Assembly: GCA_001824135.1 (NCBI GenBank) | Contig: MHWM01000016.1 | Coordinates: 1 to 20,260 of the forward strand | DNA: 20,260 nucleotides | Direction: 5' to 3' | DNA from: Candidatus Zambryskibacteria bacterium RIFCSPLOWO2_02_FULL_39_14 | GTDB lineage: Bacteria > Patescibacteriota > Minisyncoccia > Phycocordibacterales > Zambryskibacteraceae | Shown: positions 8,838 to 15,993 of the stretch, piece after piece | How positions within the stretch are numbered: the first letter of the stretch is position 1 | Layout: every line of letters begins with the position of its first letter | The notes under the pieces: model-generated | Database searches by the model: none | Told to the model about the DNA's origin: nothing | What the model saw: the letters and a program-made list of their open reading frames with translations, nothing else | Position numbers and translations under genes: made by a program

Positions 8838-9908
8838 ATGAACGATAGACAAAGAATAACCATTACTACTGGTAGCTGGGTGCGGGCTATGGTAGTTATA
8901 GCTATAGCCTACGCACTCTTTCTCGTTAGCGAGTTTATACTAGTTGTCATAACCTCTATTGTCATAGCTTCAGCTATAGAACCTGCTACTGTCTGGGCTA
9001 AGAAGCAAAATATCCCACGTCTACCCATAGTGTTATTGGTTTATGTATTTACAGCGCTTTTACTAGCTGGTCTTTTCTATTTCCTTCTTCTCCCTCTTAT
9101 CGATGAAATGTTTAATTTCATTAAGACTTTAACGATATATTCTAACTCAATCATAGATGGTGGTATTCTCTCTGATATGTTTAAAACTCAAAATATTTTT
9201 GGCGGTCTTGATACACCAATTATCATTAGAGAACTAAGTTCATATTTAAAATCCCTAGCAGATTTTTTCTCCCAAGGAATATTCTCCAGCCTTTCTCTAA
9301 TATTTGGCGGAGTTTTGAACTTTGTATTAATTCTAGTGCTGTCTTTCTATTTAGTCGTGCAAGAAGATGGTGTTGGTAAGTTTTTAAAAATAATTACTCC
9401 TGTAAAACATGAGCATTACGTTGTAGATTTATGGCGACGTTCACAGATTAAGATTGGTCGCTGGATGCAAGGTCAATTACTATCATCCGCACTAGTAATG
9501 ATACTTGTTTATATAGGGTTGCTTATTATTGGTATTCCACACGCTCTTTTGCTTGCTGTTTTAGCAGGGGTGTTCGAGCTCATACCACTTTTTGGCGCCA
9601 CTCTCGCAGCTATTCCAGCTGTATTTATAGCTTATGTATTTGGCGGTGTAACTGTTGCTCTAATCGTGATTGCTCTGTATATAGTAATTCAACAACTCGA
9701 AGGCAACCTTATATATCCATTGGTTGTAGAAAAAGTGGTTGGAGTACCGCCCATTATATCCATCTTAGCTTTGGTTATCGGCGGTTCTCTAGCCGGTTTT
9801 TTGGGCATGCTAGTCTCTGTGCCAGTAGTAGCTGCTGTTATGGAATTCGTCTCTGATATTGAAGCTAGTAAAATTGTTAAAGTGTCAGAAACAGATAAGT
9901 CGGCTTAA
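8838..9908 (+). CDS. AI-2E family transporter-like membrane protein
   Basis: A 356-aa polytopic membrane protein of the AI-2E (PerM/YdiK-like) family. Members have been linked to autoinducer-2 export or to sodium/proton antiport; the substrate here cannot be told from sequence. Hydrophobic segments occur at the N-terminus (two close helices, residues about 15-70), near 65-90, 145-175, and as a block of four to five helices from about 210 to 340. Family-typical stretches are FVLILVLSFYLVVQEDG, RRSQIKIGRWMQGQLLSSALV, GIPHALLLAVLAGVFELIPLFGA and QQLEGNLIYPLVVEKVVGVPP. It starts at the ATG that follows a TATAAT. The stop precedes metG by 2 nt. I see no functional link to the synthetase neighbours. 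Confidence 0.9.
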   Translation: MNDRQRITITTGSWVRAMVVIAIAYALFLVSEFILVVITSIVIASAIEPATVWAKKQNIPRLPIVLLVYVFTALLLAGLFYFLLLPLIDEMFNFIKTLTIYSNSIIDGGILSDMFKTQNIFGGLDTPIIIRELSSYLKSLADFFSQGIFSSLSLIFGGVLNFVLILVLSFYLVVQEDGVGKFLKIITPVKHEHYVVDLWRRSQIKIGRWMQGQLLSSALVMILVYIGLLIIGIPHALLLAVLAGVFELIPLFGATLAAIPAVFIAYVFGGVTVALIVIALYIVIQQLEGNLIYPLVVEKVVGVPPIISILALVIGGSLAGFLGMLVSVPVVAAVMEFVSDIEASKIVKVSETDKSA

Positions 9909-9910
9909 CT

Positions 9911-11338
9911 ATGTCTAAAGATAAGAGCTTCTACATAACTACGACGTTACCTTACGTCAACGCAGAACCGCATATTGGTTTTGCTTCAGAAATTTTACAA
10001 GCTGATGTTCTTGCAAGGTGGAAACAGGAAGAATTAGGAGAAGGTAACGTTTTTTTTAACACAGGTACAGATGAGCATGGTCAGAAAATTTTTGAAGCTG
10101 CCATAAAAGTAAATGAAAAAGTTGAGCTTTATGTAGAAAAATATGCTCAAGAGTTTAAAAAACTCAAAGAAGCTCTTGATTTGTCTAATAATTTGAAATT
10201 TATTCGTACCACTGAAGAAAAACACATTAAAGCAGCGCAAGAATTATGGGTCAGATGTAAAAATGATATTTATGAAAAAGAATTTGAGGGTCTATATTGT
10301 GTTGGGTGCGAAAGATTTTTGTCTCAAAGAGATCTGGTAGATGGGAAATGCTCTGTACATCAAATAGAACCCCAATTATTGAAAGAAAAAAATTGGTTTT
10401 TCAAACTCAGCAAATATCAGGAAAAATTGCTTAAATATTTGGAGAATTCAGAAGTAATTATTCCTGATTGGCGAAGAGAGGAGGCTATAAATTTTGTAAA
10501 AGAAGGATTGGAAGACTTCAGTATATCTAGGGATAAAACAAGGCTTTCATGGGGTGTTTCGGTGCCAGGGGACGATACACAAGTGATGTACGTTTGGTTC
10601 GATGCTCTAACTAGCTATATATCTACTCTAGGTTGGCCAAGCGAAGAAGGTGATTTCAGAAAGTTTTGGAAAGAAGGGCATACATTGCAAGTAGCAGGGA
10701 AGGATCAAGTGCGCTTTCAATCGCTCATGTGGCAAGCAATGCTTATGTCTGCTGGGATAAAAAATACTGATCAAGTTTTTTATCATGGATTTATAAACTC
10801 GGGTGGACAGAAGATGAGCAAATCGCTGGGTAATGTAATTAGTCCCTATGAATTGATAAAGAAATATGGCACTGATGCAACTCGTTATCTTCTATTAAGA
10901 CACGTGCACTCAACTGAAGATACAGATGTGACGTGGGAGAGATTAGATGAGTGGTATAACGCAGGTCTGGCCAATGGACTTGGCAATTTAGTCAGTAGAA
11001 TATTAACTCTTTCAGAAAAACATCTAAATCAATATTCTGAGATAAATCCAATTGGTAAAATTTATGAAGCTCTAGAGGATCTCAATTTCCAACTAGCAAT
11101 GGATACTATTTGGTTGAAGATACAAAATCTGGACGAGAAAATTGCTGTGCTTGAACCGTATAAATTGATTAAAGATAATCCAGAACGTGCTAAAAAAATA
11201 ATTGATGAATTAAGAACAGAATTGATTCTAATTGCACGTGATCTTAGAATCTTTATGCCATCTACAAGTGGTATGATTCATGACGCAATAGTGTCTAATA
11301 AAAAACCAGAAAATCTTTTTCCAAGAATAAATGCCTAA
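9911..11338 (+). CDS. metG: Methionyl-tRNA synthetase
   Basis: Class I synthetase charging initiator and elongator tRNA-Met. The HIGH-type motif is HIGF (residues 21-24, after TTLPYVNAEP). TGTDEHGQKI is the conserved segment after it. A single zinc knuckle uses C130, C133, C147 and H150 (CVGC...CSVH), the one-knuckle form. VMYVWFDAL and VAGKDQVRFQSLMW are catalytic-core blocks, and the KMSKS loop is canonical at residues 301-305 (GQKMSKSLGNV). The helical anticodon-binding domain follows. At 475 aa it lacks the C-terminal tRNA-binding (Trbp111-like) dimerisation domain of longer MetRS. It starts 2 nt after the previous stop without a ribosome binding site, and its last 8 bases overlap tatD. 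Confidence 0.96.
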   Translation: MSKDKSFYITTTLPYVNAEPHIGFASEILQADVLARWKQEELGEGNVFFNTGTDEHGQKIFEAAIKVNEKVELYVEKYAQEFKKLKEALDLSNNLKFIRTTEEKHIKAAQELWVRCKNDIYEKEFEGLYCVGCERFLSQRDLVDGKCSVHQIEPQLLKEKNWFFKLSKYQEKLLKYLENSEVIIPDWRREEAINFVKEGLEDFSISRDKTRLSWGVSVPGDDTQVMYVWFDALTSYISTLGWPSEEGDFRKFWKEGHTLQVAGKDQVRFQSLMWQAMLMSAGIKNTDQVFYHGFINSGGQKMSKSLGNVISPYELIKKYGTDATRYLLLRHVHSTEDTDVTWERLDEWYNAGLANGLGNLVSRILTLSEKHLNQYSEINPIGKIYEALEDLNFQLAMDTIWLKIQNLDEKIAVLEPYKLIKDNPERAKKIIDELRTELILIARDLRIFMPSTSGMIHDAIVSNKKPENLFPRINA

Positions 11339-12101
11339 ATATTTTGACATTCATTCGCATCTTAATTTCTCTGACTATAATGAGGATTTAGATGAAGTTG
11401 TTCAAAGACTCAAAGATACAGAAACTCACACTATAGTAGTTGGTACAGATTTTGAATCTTCAAGAAAAGCAGTTGAGTTGGCGGATAAATACGAAGAAAT
11501 CTATGCATGTATTGGTGTGCATCCAGTCGATGACTCAAAAATAATTTTTGAACCAGAAAAGTTTGAAGAATTAGTAAAGCATCCAAAAATGGTGGCAATA
11601 GGTGAATGCGGACTAGATTTCTATCATGTTAAAAAGGAGACAGATTATGAAAGGCAGAAAAAATTATTTATAGATCAGATAGATTTTGCTGTTGCGCATA
11701 ATAAACCACTGATGATTCATGCTCGTGACGCTTATAATGAGATTTTAGAAATATTAGAGCAACTTAAAAAGAAATATAAGAACAAACTTCGAGGCAATGT
11801 ACATTTCTTTACCGGTGAGATAGATGTAGCCAAAAGGTTCTTTGAGATAGGGTTCACAATTTCTTTCACGGGGGTAATCACGTTTGTCAGAGATTATGAT
11901 GAAGTGATCAATTCTGCGCCGATTGACATGATTATGTCGGAGACCGATGCTCCTTTTGTCACTCCTGATCCGTATCGTGGTAAACGTAATGAACCTATAT
12001 TTGTTAATGAGGTGGTAAAGAGAATAGCTGTAGTTAAAGGAGAGGATGAGGAGAAAGTCCGAGCTACCCTTGTCAATAATGCGTTGTCTATGTTAGGCTA
12101 G
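11331..12101 (+). CDS. tatD: TatD-family metal-dependent hydrolase / DNase
   Basis: A 256-aa TIM-barrel hydrolase of the TatD family; characterised members are 3'-5' exonucleases or DNases. All metal-binding motifs are present: HSH near the N-terminus (FDIHSHLNF), the glutamate in AIGECGLDFY, His in PLMIHARDA, His in GNVHFFTG, and the aspartate in MSETDAPF. It overlaps metG by 8 nt, and the metG-tatD pairing is common in many bacteria, so the two are probably translationally coupled. No export signal is seen. In this window it sits upstream of the rpsF-ssb-rpsR block. Confidence 0.95.
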   Translation: MPKYFDIHSHLNFSDYNEDLDEVVQRLKDTETHTIVVGTDFESSRKAVELADKYEEIYACIGVHPVDDSKIIFEPEKFEELVKHPKMVAIGECGLDFYHVKKETDYERQKKLFIDQIDFAVAHNKPLMIHARDAYNEILEILEQLKKKYKNKLRGNVHFFTGEIDVAKRFFEIGFTISFTGVITFVRDYDEVINSAPIDMIMSETDAPFVTPDPYRGKRNEPIFVNEVVKRIAVVKGEDEEKVRATLVNNALSMLG

Positions 12102-12109
12102 TTCAACTT

Positions 12110-12562
12110 ATGGGAAATTCAAAAGGTAAAAAAGAGGGCTCAACTATATATGAGGTATGCTACCTTATTTTACCCAGTATTCCAGAGGATAAATTAGATG
12201 ACATTGTCGGCTCTATTAGGGGTATTATAACCGAAGAATCAGGCGTAGAAATTGATTTCGAAGCTCCCTTTAGACACCCTCTGGCTTATTCAATGTCAAA
12301 GACTATTGGAGCTAGTCGTTATGTGACCTCCGATGCTTACATAGGTTGGATTAAGTTTGAAGTCGAACCGGCTAAAGCAGTGGTTATTAAGGATAAATTG
12401 GATAAATTAGAAGAAATTTTGAGATTCCTCCTAGTAAAAGCGCCACGCAATACCACCTTCACTTTCGCTAAAGCTAAGGCAGTTGCTAAAGAAAAGGAAG
12501 AAGAATTAGAAAGTGCTTCTGTTGAAGACTCAAGTATGGTTAAAGAAGACGTGGTAAAATAA
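12110..12562 (+). CDS. rpsF: Small ribosomal subunit protein bS6
   Basis: bS6 binds the central domain of 16S rRNA together with bS18. The 150-aa product contains the bS6 ferredoxin-like fold: YEVCYLILPSIPEDKLDDIV, then FRHPLAYSMSKTIGASRYV, then YIGWIKFEVEP and ILRFLLVKAP. The first 10 residues and the charged, Glu/Lys-rich tail (residues about 115-150) extend beyond the roughly 95-residue core. The order rpsF-ssb-rpsR is the classic bacterial arrangement, which supports the call. It starts 8 nt after tatD without a Shine-Dalgarno. Confidence 0.93.
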   Translation: MGNSKGKKEGSTIYEVCYLILPSIPEDKLDDIVGSIRGIITEESGVEIDFEAPFRHPLAYSMSKTIGASRYVTSDAYIGWIKFEVEPAKAVVIKDKLDKLEEILRFLLVKAPRNTTFTFAKAKAVAKEKEEELESASVEDSSMVKEDVVK

Positions 12563-12566
12563 AATT

Positions 12567-13016
12567 ATGTATTTCAACCGAGCTATTATTATAGGCAATC
12601 TTACTCGAGATCCAGAACTCAAATCACTTCCTTCTGGTGTGCAAATAACCACACTTGGCATAGCTACTAATCGTGTGTGGAAAGATAAAAATGGGGCCAA
12701 ACAGGAATCAACTGATTATCATAATGTTGTTGTATTTGGTCGTCAGGCCGAAACAACTGCACAATATCTAAGGAAGGGTTCTAGTGTCTTGATAGAGGGT
12801 AGAATGCAGACTAGAAGCTGGGATGCTCCTGATGGTACTAAGAAATACCGTACTGAAGTAGTGGCTGATAGGGTTCAATTTGGTCCTAGACGTGATAATG
12901 TTACTCCATCTGCTAAAGGAGATTTATCTAAAGAAACAGACAATCAAGAAACTCCTCCAGCAGATGCTATTGAATATCCGGAAGAAAATATTAATGTAGA
13001 TGATATTCCTTTCTAA
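12567..13016 (+). CDS. ssb: Single-stranded DNA-binding protein
   Basis: SSB coats single-stranded DNA in replication and repair. Residues 1-110 are a typical OB fold (FNRAIIIGNLTRDPELK, then TDYHNVVVFGRQAE, then YLRKGSSVLIEGRMQTRSW, then VVADRVQFG). A flexible linker follows, and the acidic tip ends in DDIPF, the partner-binding tail used by proteins such as RecO. It lies between rpsF and rpsR in the usual order. TAAAAT at 12555-12560 lies 6 nt before the ATG and could be a -10, but it overlaps the rpsF 3' end, so this is uncertain. Confidence 0.96.
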   Translation: MYFNRAIIIGNLTRDPELKSLPSGVQITTLGIATNRVWKDKNGAKQESTDYHNVVVFGRQAETTAQYLRKGSSVLIEGRMQTRSWDAPDGTKKYRTEVVADRVQFGPRRDNVTPSAKGDLSKETDNQETPPADAIEYPEENINVDDIPF

Positions 13017-13017
13017 A

Positions 13018-13221
13018 ATGCGAAAACCAAATTATTTTAAAGAAAATAAGATTGAATACATTGACTACAAGGATGTAGATGTTCTTAAAAAATTTCTAAC
13101 ACCACATGCTCGCATACAATCTCGTAAACGTTCATCCGCACCTTCCAAATCTGAACGACAATTGGCTCTGGCTATCAAACGAGCTCGTTTCTTAGGATTG
13201 CTTCCTTACGTCAGTAGGTAA
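13018..13221 (+). CDS. rpsR: Small ribosomal subunit protein bS18
   Basis: bS18 partners bS6 on the small ribosomal subunit. The 67-aa product has the family core NKIEYIDYKDVDVLKKFLTPHARIQSRKRSS, then RQLALAIKRARFLGLLPYV. I choose the ATG at 13018, one base after the ssb stop; an in-frame ATG at 13000 would add six residues inside ssb. The cysteines of zinc-type bS18 (usually YFCxxN and further on) are absent: the N-terminus reads MRKPNYFKENK, so this is a Cys-free form. It is the last gene of the plus-strand run. Confidence 0.93.
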   Translation: MRKPNYFKENKIEYIDYKDVDVLKKFLTPHARIQSRKRSSAPSKSERQLALAIKRARFLGLLPYVSR

Positions 13222-13280
13222 TTTACAATTTACAATCCTCAATTTTCATTGAATTTTTGATGTGTCAATGTTTTAAAATT

Positions 13281-13294
13281 AGATCATTGGATCT
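13281..13294 (-). terminator. Possible weak terminator between convergent rpsR and efp
   Basis: A 5-bp inverted repeat (AGATC / GATCT, loop of 4) lies in the 84-bp gap between rpsR and efp. Read on the minus strand it is followed by AATTTT, a poor U-tract. The stem is short, so this is a weak call. The same gap has a tandem AATTTACA at 13220-13236 and otherwise only AT-rich sequence. Confidence 0.25.
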
Positions 13295-13305
13295 TGATTG
13301 GAAAT

Positions 13306-13869
13306 TTAAGATACGCGGTCTGCATATTCACCAGTATCAGTATTGATACGCACTATATCTCCTTCTTTTATAAACATTGGGACTTGGATTTCAACTCCAG
13401 TTTCTAGTTTTACTGACTTCGTAGCACCTTGAGCTGTGTTACCCTTAGTTGCATCATGAGCTTCAATTACCTTCAGTTCCATTTTGATGGGGAGCTTAAT
13501 GCCAATAATCTTATCGTCGAAAAGCATTGTGTCCATCATGATGTTTGGTTTAAGAAATTTGGCTCCAGAACCAATCATCTCTTCTGATAGTTGAAAGCGC
13601 TTCGATGGATCATTTGCCTCACAGAACCAGAACTCACCTTTGTTGGTGTATAAATATTTAACTTCCTTTTTATCAATCTCCGCTTCTTCCACTTTGTCTG
13701 ATACGTGGAAAGAGACCTCTGTGATCCTACCTGTTATGAGATTTCTTAATTTAGTGGCATTTACTGGCTTTCTTTGTTGTTTGCGAAAGACGTGCGATCC
13801 TACGACTTCCCACGGCTCATTCTCGTAAATGATGTATTTATGGACTGTGACTTCGTTATAATCTAACAT
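13306..13869 (-). CDS. efp: Elongation factor P
   Basis: EF-P helps ribosomes pass polyproline stretches. The 187-aa product from the ATG at 13869 begins MLDYNEVTVHKYIIYENEPWEV, followed by KLRNLITGRITEVSFHVSDKVEEAEI, the KOW-like domain I. The S1-like/OB domains follow (KYLYTNKGEFWFCEANDP; GIKLPIKMELKVIEAHDATKGNTAQGATKSVKLETGVEIQVPMFIKEGDIVRINTDTGEYADRV). An in-frame extension to an upstream ATG at 13914 would add 15 atypical residues and cover the promoter region, so I reject it. The domain I tip reads FRKQQRKPVNATKLRN. Counting back from KLRN, the position of E. coli Lys34 is Gln32, and PGKG is absent. TATATT lies 8 nt upstream of the ATG. Confidence 0.93.
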   Translation of the reverse strand: MLDYNEVTVHKYIIYENEPWEVVGSHVFRKQQRKPVNATKLRNLITGRITEVSFHVSDKVEEAEIDKKEVKYLYTNKGEFWFCEANDPSKRFQLSEEMIGSGAKFLKPNIMMDTMLFDDKIIGIKLPIKMELKVIEAHDATKGNTAQGATKSVKLETGVEIQVPMFIKEGDIVRINTDTGEYADRVS

Positions 13870-13877
13870 AATGTCAA

Positions 13878-13883
13878 AATATA
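13878..13883 (-). promoter_or_regulatory. efp: Putative efp -10 box (leaderless spacing)
   Basis: On the minus strand TATATT lies 8 nt before the efp ATG, so transcription would begin very near the start codon. No clear -35 is seen. It is about 25 bp from the divergent promoter at 13908. Confidence 0.4.
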
Positions 13884-13907
13884 GCCTATTTAAGCCATGA
13901 AATATAC

Positions 13908-13936
13908 TTGACATTAGTTCTGATTAGGTGTATGAT
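13908..13936 (+). promoter_or_regulatory. Consensus sigma70-type promoter of the 81-aa gene
   Basis: TTGACA (13908-13913), a 17-nt spacer and TATGAT (13931-13936) form a near-perfect housekeeping promoter. It is the best -35/-10 pair I found in the window. It directs transcription into the gene at 13957. Confidence 0.8.
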
Positions 13937-13942
13937 TGTAAA

Positions 13943-13948
13943 AGGAGG
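13943..13948 (+). promoter_or_regulatory. Strong Shine-Dalgarno AGGAGG
   Basis: AAAGGAGGG with the AGGAGG core at 13943-13948, 8 nt before the ATG at 13957. It fixes that start. It is the only strong Shine-Dalgarno I found before any gene in this window. Confidence 0.85.
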
Positions 13949-13956
13949 GTAGTGCA

Positions 13957-14202
13957 ATGTTTCGAGACTTTTTGCGTGGGATTCTCATCGATCCCGAACT
14001 TGAGAAGAAAGCTCACGAGGTTGTCGATCGAGCCGGTCGTGTCAGCCGGAATGCTGAAAAACTGATCAATGACGCCAAGAGAAAGATGAAATACCTCAAT
14101 GGCGCCGAAGTAGCTCTTGTGGTTGCGGGTTGTCTGATTGCGTCCGGTGTTGTCATCGGCACACTCAATCAGAAACTCAAGGAATCGTCAGTAGAGAACT
14201 AA
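13957..14202 (+). CDS. Small membrane protein of unknown function (81 aa), GC-rich cassette
   Basis: I do not recognise a family. The product starts MFRDFLRGILIDPELEKKA. Residues about 14-45 are a charged, probably helical region (EKKAHEVVDRAGRVSRNAEKLINDAKRKMK). Residues about 51-70 form one transmembrane helix (AEVALVVAGCLIASGVVIG), followed by a short polar tail. The start is fixed by AGGAGG 8 nt upstream. The gene has its own consensus promoter and intrinsic terminator. By hand count about 51% of 13981-14160 is G+C, against about 28% in a block of the next gene, and codons such as GCC, GTC, ATC and CGA are frequent. It sits between the divergent efp and a transposase. A recently transferred gene is the simplest reading; a highly expressed native gene is the alternative. 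Confidence 0.8.
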   Translation: MFRDFLRGILIDPELEKKAHEVVDRAGRVSRNAEKLINDAKRKMKYLNGAEVALVVAGCLIASGVVIGTLNQKLKESSVEN

Positions 14203-14243
14203 CCGATCGAGCAGAAAGCCACGCTTGATCGGTTTTCTGTTTT
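14201..14243 (+). terminator. Intrinsic terminator of the 81-aa gene
   Basis: A 12-bp stem (AACCGATCGAGC at 14201-14212 with GCTTGATCGGTT at 14223-14234, one G-U pair) with a 10-nt loop is followed by TTCTGTTTT. It overlaps the stop codon of the 81-aa gene. This is the only textbook rho-independent terminator I see in the window. Confidence 0.88.
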
Positions 14244-14246
14244 AAA

Positions 14247-14271
14247 TTCCCCTAGGAAAGACCTAGGGGAA
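14247..14271 (+). repeat. Left REP-like palindrome of the transposase
   Basis: A perfect 10-bp inverted repeat: TTCCCCTAGG, loop AAAGA, CCTAGGGGAA. It sits 19 nt before the transposase start. The same arm and loop (TTCCCCTAGGAAAGACCTAG) recur at the transposase 3' end. No T-run follows, so it is not a simple terminator. Confidence 0.9.
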
Positions 14272-14278
14272 CTGGTGG

Positions 14279-14284
14279 TATAAT
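14279..14284 (+). promoter_or_regulatory. Putative -10 box of the transposase
   Basis: TATAAT ends 6 nt before the ATG at 14291, ideal for leaderless transcription. The -35 position falls inside the left palindrome, so transposase binding there could block its own promoter (inference). Confidence 0.5.
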
Positions 14285-14290
14285 TAAAAT

Positions 14291-14980
14291 ATGAGTTTGA
14301 GAAGAGTCGCTTTCGTTTTGGGCGAATATTACCATTTATATAATCGTGGTAATTCAAAACAGAAGATTTTTCTTGATGAAGCAGACCATAATAGATTTTT
14401 GAAATTACTTTTTCTTTGTAATTCAAAACTCAATATAAATTTTCGAAATGTGATTGATGTCACTAAAGATGTTCTCGTCTTTGAAAGAAGAGAGACACTT
14501 GTTGATATTGGAGCATTTTGTCTAATGCCCAATCACTTTCATTTATTACTGCGAGAAAAGGAAGATGGAAACATCAGTTTGTTTATGAAAAAACTTCTAA
14601 CTGCCTACGTAATGTATTTTAATAAAAAATACGAAAGAACAGGATCACTATTTGAAGGAAAATTTAAGTCGGAACACGTTAGGGAAGATAATTACCTCAA
14701 ATACCTTTTTTCTTATATTCACTTAAATCCAATTAAACTAATTGATCCTAAATGGAGGATTGAAGGAATAAAGGATAGATTGAAGGCTCAAAAATATATT
14801 CTTGATTACGAATATTCAAGCTACGCTTGCTTAGGTGATGAAAATCAGAAATGGAGTAAGATAATAAATACTAATAATTTTCCAAAGTATTTCTTAACCC
14901 CAACAGACTATAAAAGAGAAATGTTTGATTGGTTGAATAGTTCCCCTAGGAAAGACCTAGGGAGACCTAGGGAAATTTAA
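14291..14980 (+). CDS. REP-associated tyrosine transposase (Y1/HUH type)
   Basis: A 229-aa single-strand DNA transposase of the IS200-like Y1 superfamily, RAYT branch. The N-terminus [27 protein letters not shown] is typical. The HUH metal motif is HFH in [18 protein letters not shown]. The segment [36 protein letters not shown] matches the conserved RAYT block; the catalytic tyrosine is probably one of the Tyr residues there (NYLKYL). All motifs are intact, so it may be active. The last 13 codons are encoded by the right palindrome, giving the tail [13 protein letters not shown]. Its TAA (14978-14980) overlaps the recA stop on the other strand. The coding sequence is AT-rich compared with the gene before it. 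Confidence 0.92.
   Translation: MSLRRVAFVLGEYYHLYNRGNSKQKIFLDEADHNRFLKLLFLCNSKLNINFRNVIDVTKDVLVFERRETLVDIGAFCLMPNHFHLLLREKEDGNISLFMKKLLTAYVMYFNKKYERTGSLFEGKFKSEHVREDNYLKYLFSYIHLNPIKLIDPKWRIEGIKDRLKAQKYILDYEYSSYACLGDENQKWSKIINTNNFPKYFLTPTDYKREMFDWLNSSPRKDLGRPREI
14941..14974 (+). repeat. Right REP-like palindrome with an extra half-site
   Basis: It repeats the left palindrome's first arm and loop exactly (TTCCCCTAGG, AAAGA). The second arm appears twice: CCTAGGG, AGA, CCTAGGGAA. The first arm could pair with either copy. It lies inside the transposase coding sequence and directly abuts the recA 3' end. Confidence 0.88.
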
Positions 14981-15987
14981 GATTCTTTGAGTTTGGCTCG
15001 AATTTCCTTGAGAATCTGGTCAGAAATTTTTTTATTCTCGCGCAGGAATTGTCTGGTAGCGTCATAGCCACGACCAAGTTTGGTGTCGCTATATTCGTAT
15101 GAATTTCCTGATTTTTTCATGATTCCAAATTTTTCTCCAAGGGCTATTAACTCTCCCTCGCGCGAAATACCTTCGTTATACATTAAATCAAATTCTGTTT
15201 GTCTAAATGGTGCTGCCACCTTATTTTTAACTACCTTAACTCTAGTACGTCCACCCATAATCTCTTCACCTTTTTTGATTTGAGCAATGCGGCGGATATC
15301 TAAACGTACAGAAGTATAAAATTTAAGAGCCTTACCACCCGGAGTAGTTTCTGGATTGCCAAACATGACACCTATCTGCATTCGTATTTGATTGATGAAG
15401 ATAACAATGGTTTTAGATTTGGCTACTATAGCTGTGAGTTTGCGTAAGGCTTGTGACATAAGACGTGCCTGTTTACCCACATGGTATGCTCCCATATCAC
15501 CTTCGATTTCGTCTTTGGGAGTGAGAGCGGCTACAGAATCAATGACAATAACATCGAGTTTGCCTGAACGTACCAATGAGTCCACTATTTCCAAAGCTTG
15601 TTCTCCAGTATCTGGTTGAGAGATCAGAAGTTCGTTGATTTTGACACCAAGACGCCTAGCATATTCTGGATCCATGGCATGTTCAGCGTCTATAAAGGCA
15701 CAAATACCACCTGTTTTTTGAGCTTCAGCTATAACGTGTAAGGATAGGGTGGTTTTACCCGAAGATTCTGGACCGAAGATTTCTATTATTCTACCGCGAG
15801 GTAAACCACCTACACCTAAAGCTGCATCTAATCCTATAGAACCGGTAGAGATAGCATCAACTCCTACTCTAGGTTTTTCCCCGAGCTTCATGATCGAATC
15901 TTCACCAAATTTTACTCTGATAGCATCAAGAGTGGTATCAATATTTTTAATATCCGTTTTATTATCTGTGTTTTTAGTTTTTGTCAT
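14977..15987 (-). CDS. recA: RecA recombinase
   Basis: RecA catalyses strand exchange in recombination and repair. The 336-aa product carries Walker A GPESSGKT (residues 72-79), EHAMDPEYA, Walker [13 protein letters not shown], the loop 1 region [21 protein letters not shown], and the loop 2 region [35 protein letters not shown] and [22 protein letters not shown] follow, all as in bacterial RecA. The C-terminal acidic tail of long RecA proteins is short or missing; the protein ends [11 protein letters not shown]. The start is the ATG at 15987, 6 nt after the upstream stop and without a Shine-Dalgarno, so it probably belongs to the ftsK operon. No LexA-type box is visible nearby. Its stop codon overlaps the stop of the convergent transposase. 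Confidence 0.97.
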   Translation of the reverse strand: MTKTKNTDNKTDIKNIDTTLDAIRVKFGEDSIMKLGEKPRVGVDAISTGSIGLDAALGVGGLPRGRIIEIFGPESSGKTTLSLHVIAEAQKTGGICAFIDAEHAMDPEYARRLGVKINELLISQPDTGEQALEIVDSLVRSGKLDVIVIDSVAALTPKDEIEGDMGAYHVGKQARLMSQALRKLTAIVAKSKTIVIFINQIRMQIGVMFGNPETTPGGKALKFYTSVRLDIRRIAQIKKGEEIMGGRTRVKVVKNKVAAPFRQTEFDLMYNEGISREGELIALGEKFGIMKKSGNSYEYSDTKLGRGYDATRQFLRENKKISDQILKEIRAKLKES

Positions 15988-15993
15988 TTGTTT

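Larger units (their letters stand above)
14247..14974 (+). mobile_element. REP-associated tyrosine transposase unit flanked by CCTAGG palindromes
   Basis: A single transposase gene is bounded by matching hairpins. The outer ends are near-inverted repeats (AAATTCCCCTAGG on the left, CCTAGGGAAATTT on the right). This matches the known link between Y1-type RAYT transposases and palindromic repeats. No target-site duplication is evident, as expected for single-strand HUH transposition. The boundaries are inferred from the palindromes. Confidence 0.7.

Noticed and set aside
13000..13017. An earlier ATG for rpsR that would add MIFLSK
   Set aside because: It lies inside the ssb tail codons; the ATG at 13018 gives a normal bS18 N-terminus and the tight spacing seen between other genes.
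13870..13914. A 15-residue N-terminal extension of EF-P
   Set aside because: The added residues do not resemble EF-P, and the region contains the likely -10 box; MLDYNEV is a normal EF-P start.
14247..14271. Left CCTAGG palindrome as a second terminator of the 81-aa gene
   Set aside because: It has no following T-run, a real terminator already ends at 14243, and the same palindrome recurs at the other end of the transposase.
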